Positions 31,487-41,308 are shown, counted from the stretch's first letter. The stretch: DNA of 64,000 nt from Lachnospira hominis (ex Liu et al. 2021) (GCF_014287955.1 NZ_JACOPD010000008.1:70397-134396); one strand, 5' to 3'. The notes: generated by a model from the sequence alone, not told the origin. Translations and numbers: made by a program.

Positions 31487-32686
31487 ATGAGTGAGAAAAG
31501 ACGAGATAATCGCAATAGAATTCTTCACGAAGGAGAGTACCAGAGAGCAGATGGACGTTATCGTTTTAGATATGTAGATATTCATGGAAATGAAGGGAAT
31601 TTATATAGTTGGCGTTTGGACCATAATGATCCTATACCTAAAGGAAAGAAAATGGAGCTTTCTTTAAGAGAAAAGGAAAAACAGCTGGAACAGGATATGT
31701 TTAACGGACTTGTTCCAGGAGGTGGAGGACTTACAGTTCTTGAATTAGTGGAGAAATATGTAAGTCTTAAAATAGGGGTCAGACAGAGTACTTATGCTGG
31801 TTATAAGACGGTAATTAATCTGCTGAAAAAAGATGATTTTGGCAAAAAAAGAATCGACAAAGTGAAATTATCGGATGCGAAAGCCTGGTTGATCAAGCTT
31901 CAGAGGGTAGATGGAAAAGGTTATAGTTCAATTCATACTATCCGGGGAGTATTAAGACCGGCATTTCAGATGGCGGAAGAAGATGACTTGATTCGCAAAA
32001 ATCCATTTGGCTTTGAACTGGTCAATGTTATTGTGAATGATAGTGTGAGAAGAGAAGCTGTCACAAGAAAGCAGGAGCGGGAATTTCTAAGATTCATAAA
32101 AGAAGATGCGCATTTTTGCAAGTACTATGATGCAATATTTATTCTCTTTAACACAGGACTTCGTATATCAGAGTTCTGTGGGCTTACAAAATCAGATTTG
32201 GATTTTAAAAACAAAAGAATACGGGTAAATCATCAATTACAGAGAACAAGTCAGATGCAGTATATCATTGAAAAGCCTAAGACAGAAAGTGGTGAGAGAT
32301 ATGTTCCAATGTCTGATGAGGTGGTGGCTTGTTTCAAGAGAATACTTAAGGACAGGGTCAATCCCAAAGTTGAACCGATGGTTGATGGAATGACAGGATT
32401 TTTATTCCTTGATAAGAATGATATGCCTATGGTGGCATTACATTGGGAAAAGTATTTCCAACATATTCGGGAAAAGTACAATAGCATATATAAGGTTCAG
32501 ATGCCGCCGATTACACCACATGTGTGTCGCCATACATTTTGTTCTAATATGGCTAAGTCGGGAATGAATCCGAAGATGCTTCAGTATATTATGGGACACT
32601 CGGATATCAGTGTTACGATGAATACCTATACTCATGTTAAATTTCAGGATGCACAGGAAGATTTTCAAAAAGCAATTAATTCATAA
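31487..32686 (+). CDS. int: Tn916-type tyrosine integrase
   Basis: 399 residues from the ATG at 31487, because AAAGGAGAC lies upstream. The N-terminal arm-binding domain starts EKRRDNRNRILHEGEYQRAD, then a SAM-like core-binding domain (VEKYVSLKIGVRQSTYAGYK), then the catalytic domain. Catalytic residues are readable: Arg in NTGLRISEFCGLT, Lys in EKPKTESGERYVPM, His-x-x-Arg in TPHVCRHTF, His in YIMGHSDI, and Tyr in MNTYTHV. It integrates and, with Xis, excises the outer element. The end of the gene lies about 110 bases before the repeats at 32798. Confidence 0.9.
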   Translation: MSEKRRDNRNRILHEGEYQRADGRYRFRYVDIHGNEGNLYSWRLDHNDPIPKGKKMELSLREKEKQLEQDMFNGLVPGGGGLTVLELVEKYVSLKIGVRQSTYAGYKTVINLLKKDDFGKKRIDKVKLSDAKAWLIKLQRVDGKGYSSIHTIRGVLRPAFQMAEEDDLIRKNPFGFELVNVIVNDSVRREAVTRKQEREFLRFIKEDAHFCKYYDAIFILFNTGLRISEFCGLTKSDLDFKNKRIRVNHQLQRTSQMQYIIEKPKTESGERYVPMSDEVVACFKRILKDRVNPKVEPMVDGMTGFLFLDKNDMPMVALHWEKYFQHIREKYNSIYKVQMPPITPHVCRHTFCSNMAKSGMNPKMLQYIMGHSDISVTMNTYTHVKFQDAQEDFQKAINS

Positions 32687-32797
32687 TGACCTGATGAAAA
32701 TGAGAGAAAAATGGCTGAATGCCAGTATTTATCTTAATCCCCAATTTCTTACCTGTCGATTCCCAATGGCAGATTTGCCTTTGGTACAGACTTGAAA

Positions 32798-32859
32798 TTT
32801 ACCAAAGTTTTTACCAAAATTGATGACAAAAATATGCAAAGATATGCCAAAATATGCCA
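32798..32859. repeat. Short direct repeats near the presumed attachment site
   Basis: TTTACCAAA occurs at 32798-32806 and 32810-32818, followed by three copies of ATATGC(C)AAA-like units at 32832, 32843 and 32853. Repeats between int and the chromosome are expected arm sites of Tn916-type integrases. The crossover core is not resolved. Confidence 0.45.
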
Positions 32860-32918
32860 GAATAAGTGAAAAATGAAGAAAGGTAAAAAGGCTTGAAAAG
32901 CCCGAAAATACTGGAAAT

Positions 32919-33422
32919 ATGAGAAAAATCAAGATTTTATTTGTTTGCCACGGCAATATCTGCCGTTCACCGATGTCTGAATTTATTTTAAAAGACATGG
33001 TTGAGAAGCGTGGCATAAAAGATAAATTTGATATAGCATCGGCGGCGACATCGACCGAGGAGATATGGAATGGCAAAGGCAATTCTATATATCCGCCGGC
33101 ACAGACAGAACTAAAAAAACACGGAATTGGAAAGACTGCGTATACCAATTTCAGCAGCAAGCGGGCACGACAGGTCACAAAGCAGGATTACAATTACTAT
33201 GATTATCTTTTGTGTGCGGACAGCAGCAATATACGCAATACAATAAGAATTACAGGACCTGACACAGATAACAAAATAAAGCTTCTTCTGGATTATACAG
33301 ACCGCAAAGGCAGCAGTATTGCTGACCCGTGGTATTCAGGCAATTTCGTTGATACATATAGGGATGTTGTGGAAGGCTGTGAAGGCTTCCTTGCATATCT
33401 GGAATCACAGCATATTATATAA
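32919..33422 (+). CDS. Low-molecular-weight protein-tyrosine phosphatase
   Basis: 167 residues. The P-loop CHGNICRS, with catalytic cysteine near residue 11 and arginine near 17, opens the protein, and the general acid loop ADPWYSGNF is near residue 129. It removes phosphate from tyrosine in the cytoplasm. Slightly longer than the typical 150-160. It is the first clearly chromosomal gene, and the outer element ends only about 60 bases before it, so its native promoter may have been replaced or displaced. Confidence 0.85.
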   Translation: MRKIKILFVCHGNICRSPMSEFILKDMVEKRGIKDKFDIASAATSTEEIWNGKGNSIYPPAQTELKKHGIGKTAYTNFSSKRARQVTKQDYNYYDYLLCADSSNIRNTIRITGPDTDNKIKLLLDYTDRKGSSIADPWYSGNFVDTYRDVVEGCEGFLAYLESQHII

Positions 33423-33511
33423 ATTTATATTAAACTCAACATATTATTTAAATTTATAAAAATCATCAAACACATAACATTTCAACAGATTAATCAAAAG
33501 GGAGAAGTATT

Positions 33512-34843
33512 ATGAATCTTGAAAAATATTTTGAAATAATGCATCTGACTGAAAAACTAAAAAATAATACAAGACATTCATGGCTTTCATCTGGAAGACG
33601 TGAAAGTGTTGCTGAGCACTGTTACAGGCTTACACTTATGGCTTATTTTATGAAGGATGAGTTTAAAGATGCAGACATAGATAAGGTAATCCGAATGTGT
33701 ATGTTTCACGATATCGGGGAGGCGTTCACAGGCGACATTCCGACATTTGAAAAGAAAGAAAAAGACAGCCTTAAAGAAGAGAAAATAGTTGAAAATTGGA
33801 TAGATGAACTGCCAAAGCCGTATAAAAAAGAACTTCATGAACTGTTTAAAGAGATGGAAGAGCAGGTTACAACTGAAGCCAAACTGTATAAGGCACTTGA
33901 CAGGATGGAGGCGGTTATCCAGCATAACGAGGCTGATATAAGAACATGGCTGCCGTTAGAATATGAGTTGCAGCTCTCTTATGGTGAAAAAGAGGCGGCA
34001 TTTAGTAAAGTGACTGAAAAACTAAAAGAACATGCAAATAACGATACAATAGAAAAGATAGAAAAAGCAAAATTTGCAGGTTATGTAAAGGAAGATATCA
34101 GCGATGCAGTGCTATCAGATAATATCGGCATAATAAGGCTTGTTCTTGGTGCATGTTTTACTAATTGTTATATTGTATACAATATCAGGACGAATAACTG
34201 CCTGATTATTGACCCGGCGGATGATGCAGAAAAGATAATTGATAATATCAGTAAAAATGGGCTGAAGCCACAGTATATTCTGGTGACGCATGGGCATACG
34301 GACCACATACTTGCACTTGGTGCTTTGAAAGAAAAGTATAATATTCCTGTAGTTATCAGCAGGATTGATGCACCGCGTCTTCTTGATGAAGAACTGATAA
34401 ATGAAAGACCATATGTTGAAGTGCCTTATAAAGCCGTATATCCATCTGTTTTATTAGGAGAGGGTGATGAAATCTGGCTTGATGATATAAGATTTGAAAC
34501 CATGATTTTACCGGGGCACACACCGGGTTCTGCTGCATTTAAGATTGATTTTAAAAACAGCACGGGACACAGAACAGATGAAAACAAAGATACAGCTGCC
34601 AAATATATGGATGCTGAAAATACAATATATCAGGTTGGTGATTCAAATGAACCGGATAATATAAAAGGCATAATTTTTACGGGTGATACCATGCTTGCGG
34701 GAGGACACGGAAAGACAAGTCTGCCGGGTGGAAATGAAGAAGATATGATTAAGTCTTTACAGCGTTTAAAAGATATAGACGGAAATTATCTGATTTATCC
34801 GGGACATAAGGAAATTACGACATTAAAAAAAGAAAGACAATAA
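33512..34843 (+). CDS. HD-domain nucleotidase fused to metallo-beta-lactamase hydrolase
   Basis: 443 residues with two enzyme domains. Residues 1-190 are a YfbR/YGK1-like HD domain: AEHCYRLTLMAYFM, CMFHDIGEAFTGDIPTF and ALDRMEAVIQHNEAD, carrying the His and Asp metal ligands of 5'-deoxynucleotidases. Residues 200-443 are a glyoxalase II-like MBL domain: CFTNCYIVYN, THGHTDHILALGAL with HxHxDH, LPGHTPGSAAF, FTGDTMLAGG and a final YPGHKEITT. Both metal sites look intact. The domains normally occur in separate proteins. The joint substrate is unknown. It has a GGGAGAAG ribosome-binding site. Confidence 0.75.
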   Translation: MNLEKYFEIMHLTEKLKNNTRHSWLSSGRRESVAEHCYRLTLMAYFMKDEFKDADIDKVIRMCMFHDIGEAFTGDIPTFEKKEKDSLKEEKIVENWIDELPKPYKKELHELFKEMEEQVTTEAKLYKALDRMEAVIQHNEADIRTWLPLEYELQLSYGEKEAAFSKVTEKLKEHANNDTIEKIEKAKFAGYVKEDISDAVLSDNIGIIRLVLGACFTNCYIVYNIRTNNCLIIDPADDAEKIIDNISKNGLKPQYILVTHGHTDHILALGALKEKYNIPVVISRIDAPRLLDEELINERPYVEVPYKAVYPSVLLGEGDEIWLDDIRFETMILPGHTPGSAAFKIDFKNSTGHRTDENKDTAAKYMDAENTIYQVGDSNEPDNIKGIIFTGDTMLAGGHGKTSLPGGNEEDMIKSLQRLKDIDGNYLIYPGHKEITTLKKERQ

Positions 34844-34850
34844 AAACAGC

Positions 34851-34911
34851 GGATGAAAAACGAATCAGAAGGAAATATTCAGTTAGTTATCGTTTTTCAT
34901 CCGCTTAATTT
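34851..34911. terminator. Bidirectional terminator
   Basis: AGCGGATGAAAAACGA pairs with TCGTTTTTCATCCGCT and TTAATTTT follows; the A-rich flank serves the opposite strand. It separates the convergent HD-MBL and TrpB2 genes. Confidence 0.8.
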
Positions 34912-34995
34912 TACAGGACATTTATTAAATTGGATTATTTAACCAACGTGTGTTGTATTGTAATACTAAAAAAATTTATAAAAATCTATAAAATA

Positions 34996-36384
34996 TTAAA
35001 ATTCATTTCCGGGAAATTTTGGAATTCCGTCAAAGCCAGGCTTTAAATCTTCGTCAGTCGGAATGTAGTCTGTCATTTCGCCGTTGTTGAACTTTTCGTA
35101 AGCAACCATGTCGAAGTAACCTGTGCCTGTAAGACCAAATACAATAGTCTTTTCTTCGCCTGTTTCCTTGCATTTGAGAGCTTCGTCGATTGCAACACGG
35201 ATTGCGTGGCTGCTTTCAGGAGCTGGAAGAATGCCTTCAACTCTTGCGAACTGTTCAGCTGCCTCAAATACAGAAGTCTGTTCTACACTTCTTGCTTCGA
35301 TAATTCCGTCATGGTAGAGCTGTGAAACAACAGGGCTCATACCGTGGTAGCGTAATCCGCCGGCGTGGTTGGCAGAAGGTATAAATCCGCTTCCGAGTGT
35401 ATACATCTTAGCAAGAGGGCATACCTTTCCTGTATCGCAGAAATCATATGCAAACACGCCTCTTGTAAGACTTGGGCATGATGCAGGTTCAACCGCAATA
35501 ATCTGATAGTCATGTTCACCGCGGAGCATTTCACCGGCAAATGGAGAAATAAGACCGCCGAGGTTTGAGCCGCCACCGGCACATCCGATGATAATATCAG
35601 GAACAATATCATATTTTTCAAGAGCAGCTTTAGTCTCAAGACCGATTACAGTCTGGTGGAGAAGTACCTGATTGAGAACGCTTCCGAGAACATAGCGGTA
35701 ACCTTCCTGGCGTGATTCGGCTTCGACTGCCTCAGAGATTGCACATCCGAGACTTCCTGTTGTGCCGGGATGTTCAGCAAGAATCTTCTTTCCGACTTCA
35801 GTAGTTGTGCTTGGAGAAGGAGTAACTTTTGCTCCGTATGTACGCATAACTTCACGTCTGAATGGCTTCTGTTCGTAAGAAACTTTTACCATATAAACCT
35901 GACAGTCAAGTCCGAAATAAGAGCATGCCATAGAAAGTGCAGTACCCCACTGACCGGCACCGGTCTCTGTTGTAACACCTTTAAGCCCCTGCTTTTTTGC
36001 ATAATAAGCCTGTGCGATAGCAGAGTTAAGTTTGTGGCTTCCGCTTGTGTTATTGCCTTCAAATTTATAGTAAATCTTAGCAGGTGTCTGCAATTTTTTC
36101 TCAAGACAATATGCACGGACAAGAGGTGACGGACGATACATCTTGTAGAAATCAACGATTTCTTCAGGAATAGGAATATATGCATTAGTTTCGTCAAGTT
36201 CCTGTGCGATTAATTCATCACAAAATACAGCTTTCAAATCATCTGCTGTCATTGGCTTTAAAGTTGCTGGATTGAGGAGCGGAGCCGGTTTATTTTTCAT
36301 ATCGGCACGTACGTTGTACCATGATTTTGGCAGCTCATCCTCTTTAAGATAAATTTTGTACGGAATTTTTTTCTCTGACCCCAT
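34996..36384 (-). CDS. trpB: TrpB2-type pyridoxal-phosphate beta-synthase
   Basis: 462 residues, with AAAGGAG before ATG. The pyridoxal-phosphate lysine is in EGNNTSGSHKLNSAIAQAYY near residue 117; ETGAGQWGTALSMACSYF and GCAGGGSNLGGL bind the cofactor phosphate; PAPESSHAIRVA closes the site. This is the TrpB2 branch of tryptophan synthase beta chain, longer at its N-terminus than TrpB1 and often not bound to TrpA. It makes tryptophan from indole and serine, or salvages indole. It is a single gene with no trp operon around it. Confidence 0.85.
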   Translation of the reverse strand: MGSEKKIPYKIYLKEDELPKSWYNVRADMKNKPAPLLNPATLKPMTADDLKAVFCDELIAQELDETNAYIPIPEEIVDFYKMYRPSPLVRAYCLEKKLQTPAKIYYKFEGNNTSGSHKLNSAIAQAYYAKKQGLKGVTTETGAGQWGTALSMACSYFGLDCQVYMVKVSYEQKPFRREVMRTYGAKVTPSPSTTTEVGKKILAEHPGTTGSLGCAISEAVEAESRQEGYRYVLGSVLNQVLLHQTVIGLETKAALEKYDIVPDIIIGCAGGGSNLGGLISPFAGEMLRGEHDYQIIAVEPASCPSLTRGVFAYDFCDTGKVCPLAKMYTLGSGFIPSANHAGGLRYHGMSPVVSQLYHDGIIEARSVEQTSVFEAAEQFARVEGILPAPESSHAIRVAIDEALKCKETGEEKTIVFGLTGTGYFDMVAYEKFNNGEMTDYIPTDEDLKPGFDGIPKFPGNEF

Positions 36385-36564
36385 AATAATAAATAACTCC
36401 TTTTGTTTTTAAAAAATATTTAAAATATCGTATCATAAATGGTGAAAATTAGCAATGATTAAAAGTGCATCAATATCAAATTTATTAAGAAAAAATACTT
36501 GCATACTTTGCGATAAAGCGATAATCTATCGGAGACACAAAACAGTAATTAGCGGAGATAAACA

Positions 36565-38427
36565 ATGGCAGGAATGGCGGATATGAAAAACAGAAAAAAA
36601 GATGTACTGCGAAAAGTCTTTGGATATGATTCATTCAGGACGGGGCAGGAGGAAATTGTGGATAACATACTTCTGGGACGCGATGTCTGTGGAATAATGC
36701 CTACAGGAGCAGGTAAGTCAATATGTTACCAGCTTCCGGCGTTATTGCTTCCAGGCATAACAATAGTAGTATCTCCGCTTATTTCACTTATGATAGACCA
36801 GGTAAAAGCATTGAACGAGGCAGGGGTTCATGCAGCATACATAAACAGTGCCCTCACCGAAAACCAGATTACGAAAGCACTTTATAATGCGATGTGTGGC
36901 AGATACAAAATAGTCTATGTAGCACCGGAAAGACTTGAAACCAACAGATTTCTTGAATTTGTGCTTAATGCCGATATTTCGATGATTACGATAGATGAGG
37001 CACACTGCATCTCACAGTGGGGACAGGATTTCAGACCAAGCTATCTTAAAATAGTGAATCTTATAAAAATGCTGCCTAAAAGACCTGTTGTAAGTGCATT
37101 TACAGCAACAGCAACGCAGGCAGTAAAAGATGATATTGTATGCGTGCTGGGACTGAATAATCCTTTTATAAAGGTGACCGGATTTGACAGGAGTAACCTG
37201 TATTTTGAAGTGCGTCAGCCGAATAATAAGGATGCAGAAGTGCTTAATTATGTGCTTTCTCACAGGGATGACAGTGGAATAATATATTGTGCCACAAGAA
37301 AAAATGTTGACAAAGTATATGCGATGCTTGCTAAAAATGGAATTGCAGTTACAAGGTATCACGCCGGGCTTGATAATGATATGAGAAAAGCCAATCAGGA
37401 AGATTTCATATATGATGAAAAACCGGTAATTGTGGCAACAAATGCGTTTGGCATGGGTATAGACAAGTCAAATGTAAGATATGTGCTTCATTATAATATG
37501 CCTCAGTGTATAGAAAATTATTATCAGGAAGCGGGAAGAGCCGGCCGTGATGGAGAACCTGCAGAATGTATATTGCTTTTTTCGCCGCAGGATGTTATTA
37601 TCAACGAATTCCTCATCGAAAATAAAGGGGAAAATAACGAATTTACTGAAGAGGAAAGAAAAGCTGTACATGACAATGATATACGCAGATTGAAAAAAAT
37701 GCGTTACTACTGCAGTACAAAAGAGTGTCTGAGAGAATACATGCTAAACTATTTTGGCGAGTATTCAGGAAAAGATGACTGTGGCAACTGCAGCAACTGT
37801 TCTGCAGTATTTGAAGAAAAGGATGTAACAAATACAGCTTCAGTTATTATTAAGACAATAAAAGAGTGTCATGAAAGATTTGGAACATCAGTAATAACAG
37901 GGACGATTCGCGGTGAAAATAAGGCAAAACTAAGAAGTTACGGAGTTGACAGGTATTCGACATTCGGAATGTGCCGTCAGATGAGTGAAAGCTTTATAAA
38001 AGGCGTTATTGACAAGATGCTGCTTGATGGGTATCTTAGGGAAACGGATGATATGTACAGAATTCTTAAACTTACAGAAACTTCAGATATGCTGATATCA
38101 GGTGAAGAGCATCTTATTATGAAATGGTCGGAACGAAAAGAAGAATTCAAAAAAGAAAAGCGTACACCAAAAAGCCTCGATGCAGACGGCCTTATGCTGT
38201 TTGAAAGACTGCGTATGTTAAGAATTGATATTGCACGAAATGAAAATGTGCCGCCATATATAGTCTTTTCAGATAAGGCACTTACTGATATGTGCATAAA
38301 AAGACCACATACAAAAGCAGAAATGCTTAATGTAAACGGTGTTGGTGAAAATAAATACGAAAGATACGGAAAAGAATTTCTTAAATGTATAAAAGAACAC
38401 GAAAATCAGGAGGATACACATGGTTAA
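36565..38427 (+). CDS. recQ: RecQ-type DNA helicase
   Basis: 620 residues. Motif I MPTGAGKSICYQLPALLLPG near residue 51, motif II ITIDEAHCISQWGQDFRPSY, motif III SAFTATAT and motif VI YYQEAGRAGRDGEPAE are all present. The RQC zinc site has cysteines in YYCSTKECLREYML and DCGNCSNCS, and an HRDC-like domain ends the protein (MLFERLRMLRIDIA). It unwinds DNA in 3'-5' direction in recombinational repair. The last 8 bases overlap the MATE gene, so the two are cotranscribed. Confidence 0.9.
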   Translation: MAGMADMKNRKKDVLRKVFGYDSFRTGQEEIVDNILLGRDVCGIMPTGAGKSICYQLPALLLPGITIVVSPLISLMIDQVKALNEAGVHAAYINSALTENQITKALYNAMCGRYKIVYVAPERLETNRFLEFVLNADISMITIDEAHCISQWGQDFRPSYLKIVNLIKMLPKRPVVSAFTATATQAVKDDIVCVLGLNNPFIKVTGFDRSNLYFEVRQPNNKDAEVLNYVLSHRDDSGIIYCATRKNVDKVYAMLAKNGIAVTRYHAGLDNDMRKANQEDFIYDEKPVIVATNAFGMGIDKSNVRYVLHYNMPQCIENYYQEAGRAGRDGEPAECILLFSPQDVIINEFLIENKGENNEFTEEERKAVHDNDIRRLKKMRYYCSTKECLREYMLNYFGEYSGKDDCGNCSNCSAVFEEKDVTNTASVIIKTIKECHERFGTSVITGTIRGENKAKLRSYGVDRYSTFGMCRQMSESFIKGVIDKMLLDGYLRETDDMYRILKLTETSDMLISGEEHLIMKWSERKEEFKKEKRTPKSLDADGLMLFERLRMLRIDIARNENVPPYIVFSDKALTDMCIKRPHTKAEMLNVNGVGENKYERYGKEFLKCIKEHENQEDTHG

Positions 38428-39763
38428 AGACATGACAAAAGGTTCGCCGATGAAACTGATTCTTGGATTTGCAATTCCTATGCTTATGGGAATGCTTTTT
38501 CAGCAGTTTTACAATCTGGTGGACACAATGATTGTTGGAAAAACATTAGGCGTAGATGCACTTGCGGGCGTTGGAGCTACGGCGTGCATTAACTTTATGA
38601 TTATTGGTTTCTGCATGGGAGTATGTAACGGATTTGCGATTCCTGTTGCACAGCAGTTTGGAGCAGGCAAATATTCGGAACTCAGAAAGTATGTATACAA
38701 TGGATATATTTGCAGCATTATATTTTCGGTTGTGCTGACGGTCGCATCAGTTGTGGGCTGCCGCGGTATACTTACACTTTTAAGGACACCTTCCAATATT
38801 TATGAGCATGCATATGCATATATTGTTGTAATATTTGCGGGAATACCAACAGTTTTCCTTTATAATATGGTTTCCGGTGTAATCCGTTCACTTGGTGACA
38901 GCAAGACACCTGTATATTTTCTTGTTGTTTCGGCAGTTATAAATATAATACTTGATTTTGTATTTATTCTTGTATTTAAAATGGGAGTTGCCGGGGCTGC
39001 ATGGGCGACAGACATATCACAGCTTATATCAGGTGTGGCATGTTATGTTTATATGAATAAAAAATATGATATACTGAAATTCCAGAAGCAGGAGAAGAAG
39101 TTTAAAAAGGTTTATGTTAAGAATCTTTGCATAAATGGAATTCCTATGGGACTGCAGTATTCAATCACTGCAATAGGAAGTGTAATTCTTCAGGCAGCAG
39201 TTAATACGCTTGGTTCAGTCTATGTTGCAGCAATGACAGCAGGCTCAAAGATATTTACATTTACATGTTGTCCGTTTGATGCACTCGGTTCGACGATGGC
39301 AACATATGGCGGTCAGAACGTAGGAGCCGGCAAAACGGAGCGTCTCGGAAAGGGAATTAAGGCTGCGGGAATAATAGGAATTATATACAGCATTGTTGCA
39401 TTTGTTCTTTTATATTTCTTTGCAAGTTACATTGCACTTCTGTTTGTGGCAGCATCAGAGACAGAGATAATAAGACTGACACATCAGTTTATTGTATATT
39501 CGGCATTGTTCTATATACCGCTTACATTTGTCAATGTAATAAGATTTTGCATACAGGGTATGGGATTTTCAACATTTGCAATACTTGCGGGAGTGTTTGA
39601 GATGGCGGCAAGAACATTTGCGGCAGTTATGCTGGTTCCGGTTATGGGATATAGCGGTGCGTGTCTTGCAAATCCGCTCGCATGGATTGCAGCGGACATA
39701 TTCTTGTTCCCAGCATTTATGTATTGTAAAAAACGACTTGAGAGAGCAGGAAAAACAGCATAA
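38420..39763 (+). CDS. MATE-family multidrug/cation antiporter
   Basis: 447 residues, with twelve hydrophobic segments in two similar halves, as in MatE proteins. Family marks: MTKGSPMKLILGFAIPMLMG at the start, FQQFYNLVDTMIVGKTLGVD, and a second-half counterpart ICINGIPMGLQYSITAIGS. It exports drugs or toxic metabolites with sodium or proton influx. It overlaps recQ and is followed by a strong terminator. Its substrate is not predictable. Confidence 0.85.
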   Translation: MVKDMTKGSPMKLILGFAIPMLMGMLFQQFYNLVDTMIVGKTLGVDALAGVGATACINFMIIGFCMGVCNGFAIPVAQQFGAGKYSELRKYVYNGYICSIIFSVVLTVASVVGCRGILTLLRTPSNIYEHAYAYIVVIFAGIPTVFLYNMVSGVIRSLGDSKTPVYFLVVSAVINIILDFVFILVFKMGVAGAAWATDISQLISGVACYVYMNKKYDILKFQKQEKKFKKVYVKNLCINGIPMGLQYSITAIGSVILQAAVNTLGSVYVAAMTAGSKIFTFTCCPFDALGSTMATYGGQNVGAGKTERLGKGIKAAGIIGIIYSIVAFVLLYFFASYIALLFVAASETEIIRLTHQFIVYSALFYIPLTFVNVIRFCIQGMGFSTFAILAGVFEMAARTFAAVMLVPVMGYSGACLANPLAWIAADIFLFPAFMYCKKRLERAGKTA

Positions 39764-39773
39764 AGAAAAGATA

Positions 39774-39828
39774 AAAAGCTTCGCATCCGTGAATAAAGCA
39801 ATTCTCACGGACAGTGAAGCTTTTTGTA
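39774..39828. terminator. Bidirectional terminator
   Basis: AAAAGCTTCGCATCCGTGA pairs with TCACGGACAGTGAAGCTTTTT. It divides the convergent MATE and mgtE genes. Confidence 0.8.
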
Positions 39829-39877
39829 AGCTTTGCACATCAATGTTACAGATGGCATATTTTGTGCAGATGTATAT

Positions 39878-41308
39878 TTAAAAATGCATGATTTCTATTA
39901 AGAAAATCCATGCGAGTCCATAGTATGTCACGACGGCAACAAGGTCGTTTACTGTTGTGATAAGCGGACCTGAAGCAACTGCCGGGTCGATATGGATTTT
40001 TTTGAAAAACATAGGTATAAGTGTTCCCACAAGGCTTGATATAAGCATTGCAAGCATAAGTGCAGCACCGATACAGAGTGAGATGCTGAATGAAAACAGT
40101 ATTGATGCACCCTTAAAAAAGTGGATATAGCTGCCAATGCATACAAGTGATAATATGCCGAGAATCAGTCCGTTGATAAGACCGACGCGGCCTTCTTTAA
40201 ACACAAGTCCGAATTTTTGTCTGGCAGTCAGATCTTCATCCATGAGAACACGGATAGTAACAGCGAGTGACTGCGTACCTACATTTCCGGCCATATCAAG
40301 TATAAGTGACTGGAAACACATAACAATAGTAAGCTGGGCAACTACAGTTTCAAACATTCCTACAACAGATGAAACAACAAGTCCGAGACCGAGAAGTATA
40401 ATCAGCCATGGCAGACGTTTTTTGATACTCTGTTTTAGCGGCTCATGCAAGTCCTCTTCAGAAGTAAGACCGGCAAGCATGGCGTAATCTTCACCCATTT
40501 CATCATCAACGACTTTAACAATATCCTGTGCGGTTATAACTCCTAAAAGCCTGTTATTTTCATCGAGTGCAGGAATAGAATCCTCTGAGTAATCTTTAAT
40601 CCATTCGATACAATCGTCAATATCTTCTTTGGCATAGACGAAAGGATATGACGTTACAATTAAATCTGAGAGCGGCATATCAGCTCTGGCTATGATAAGC
40701 TCATTAAGGCTTATGGCACCACAGAAAACATCATTTTCATCTTCAACATAGATTGTAGAAATATTATCATTTTCGGCGGCCTGATTTACAAGCTCACGCA
40801 TAGCCTGTTTAATTGTAAGTGTAGAGTGGATTAAAACGAAATTTGTTGTCATTTTGCTGCCTATCTGGTCATCGTCAAATGAAGAGATAAGAGCAATGTC
40901 ACGTCTTGCATCATTACCTATAAGCTCGATTAAATCATCGCGTGTTTTTTTATCAAGGTGCTGGAGAACAAAAACTGCTTTGTCAGCGTCCATTTCGGAT
41001 ACAACAGCAGCTTTCTTCTTGATATCGAGCTCCTTGAAATATGTCGGAATATTGTCTTCGTCAACATATTCAAATATATCTGAAAGCTCGTCAATATTAA
41101 GCAGCCTGTATAATCTCTGTCTTTCTGATATGCTCATGCTGTCAAGTGCAGCGGCAATATCATTTTCGTGATAATCAAGCAGCTTGTCTTTAATCTGTGC
41201 AGGGGATGCGTTGCTTCTGATAATAGAAGCGATTTCCTTTTCGTAGTCAGGTTTTGCTGAAGAAAGTTCCTCAGCAGTTGTGTTTACGATGTCTTTTTCT
41301 TCCATCAC
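39878..41308 (-). CDS. mgtE: MgtE-type magnesium transporter
   Basis: 476 residues. An N-terminal superhelical domain (about 20-130) precedes two CBS domains (about 135-255; TIYVEDENDVFCGAISL and VVDDEMGEDYAM). A membrane part of five helices starting near residue 285 follows, with the pore signature DMAGNVGTQSLA. Binding of magnesium to the N and CBS domains closes the channel in known MgtE proteins. Upstream on the same strand lie a 40-codon ORF and a terminator-like hairpin, so expression is likely controlled in the leader. Confidence 0.9.
   Translation of the reverse strand: MMEEKDIVNTTAEELSSAKPDYEKEIASIIRSNASPAQIKDKLLDYHENDIAAALDSMSISERQRLYRLLNIDELSDIFEYVDEDNIPTYFKELDIKKKAAVVSEMDADKAVFVLQHLDKKTRDDLIELIGNDARRDIALISSFDDDQIGSKMTTNFVLIHSTLTIKQAMRELVNQAAENDNISTIYVEDENDVFCGAISLNELIIARADMPLSDLIVTSYPFVYAKEDIDDCIEWIKDYSEDSIPALDENNRLLGVITAQDIVKVVDDEMGEDYAMLAGLTSEEDLHEPLKQSIKKRLPWLIILLGLGLVVSSVVGMFETVVAQLTIVMCFQSLILDMAGNVGTQSLAVTIRVLMDEDLTARQKFGLVFKEGRVGLINGLILGILSLVCIGSYIHFFKGASILFSFSISLCIGAALMLAMLISSLVGTLIPMFFKKIHIDPAVASGPLITTVNDLVAVVTYYGLAWIFLIEIMHF

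Larger units (their letters stand above)
1..32860. mobile_element. Outer Tn916-type integrative element, right part
   Basis: The right end of this stretch carries an excisionase and tyrosine integrase of Tn916 type, both pointing to the right boundary, followed by short direct repeats at 32798-32859 that look like integrase arm sites. Chromosomal genes begin with a phosphatase at 32919. The left end and the conjugation genes of this element are not in the window, so its full extent is unknown. It contains two further elements nested in each other. The exact attachment core cannot be read because the left junction is missing. Confidence 0.6.
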
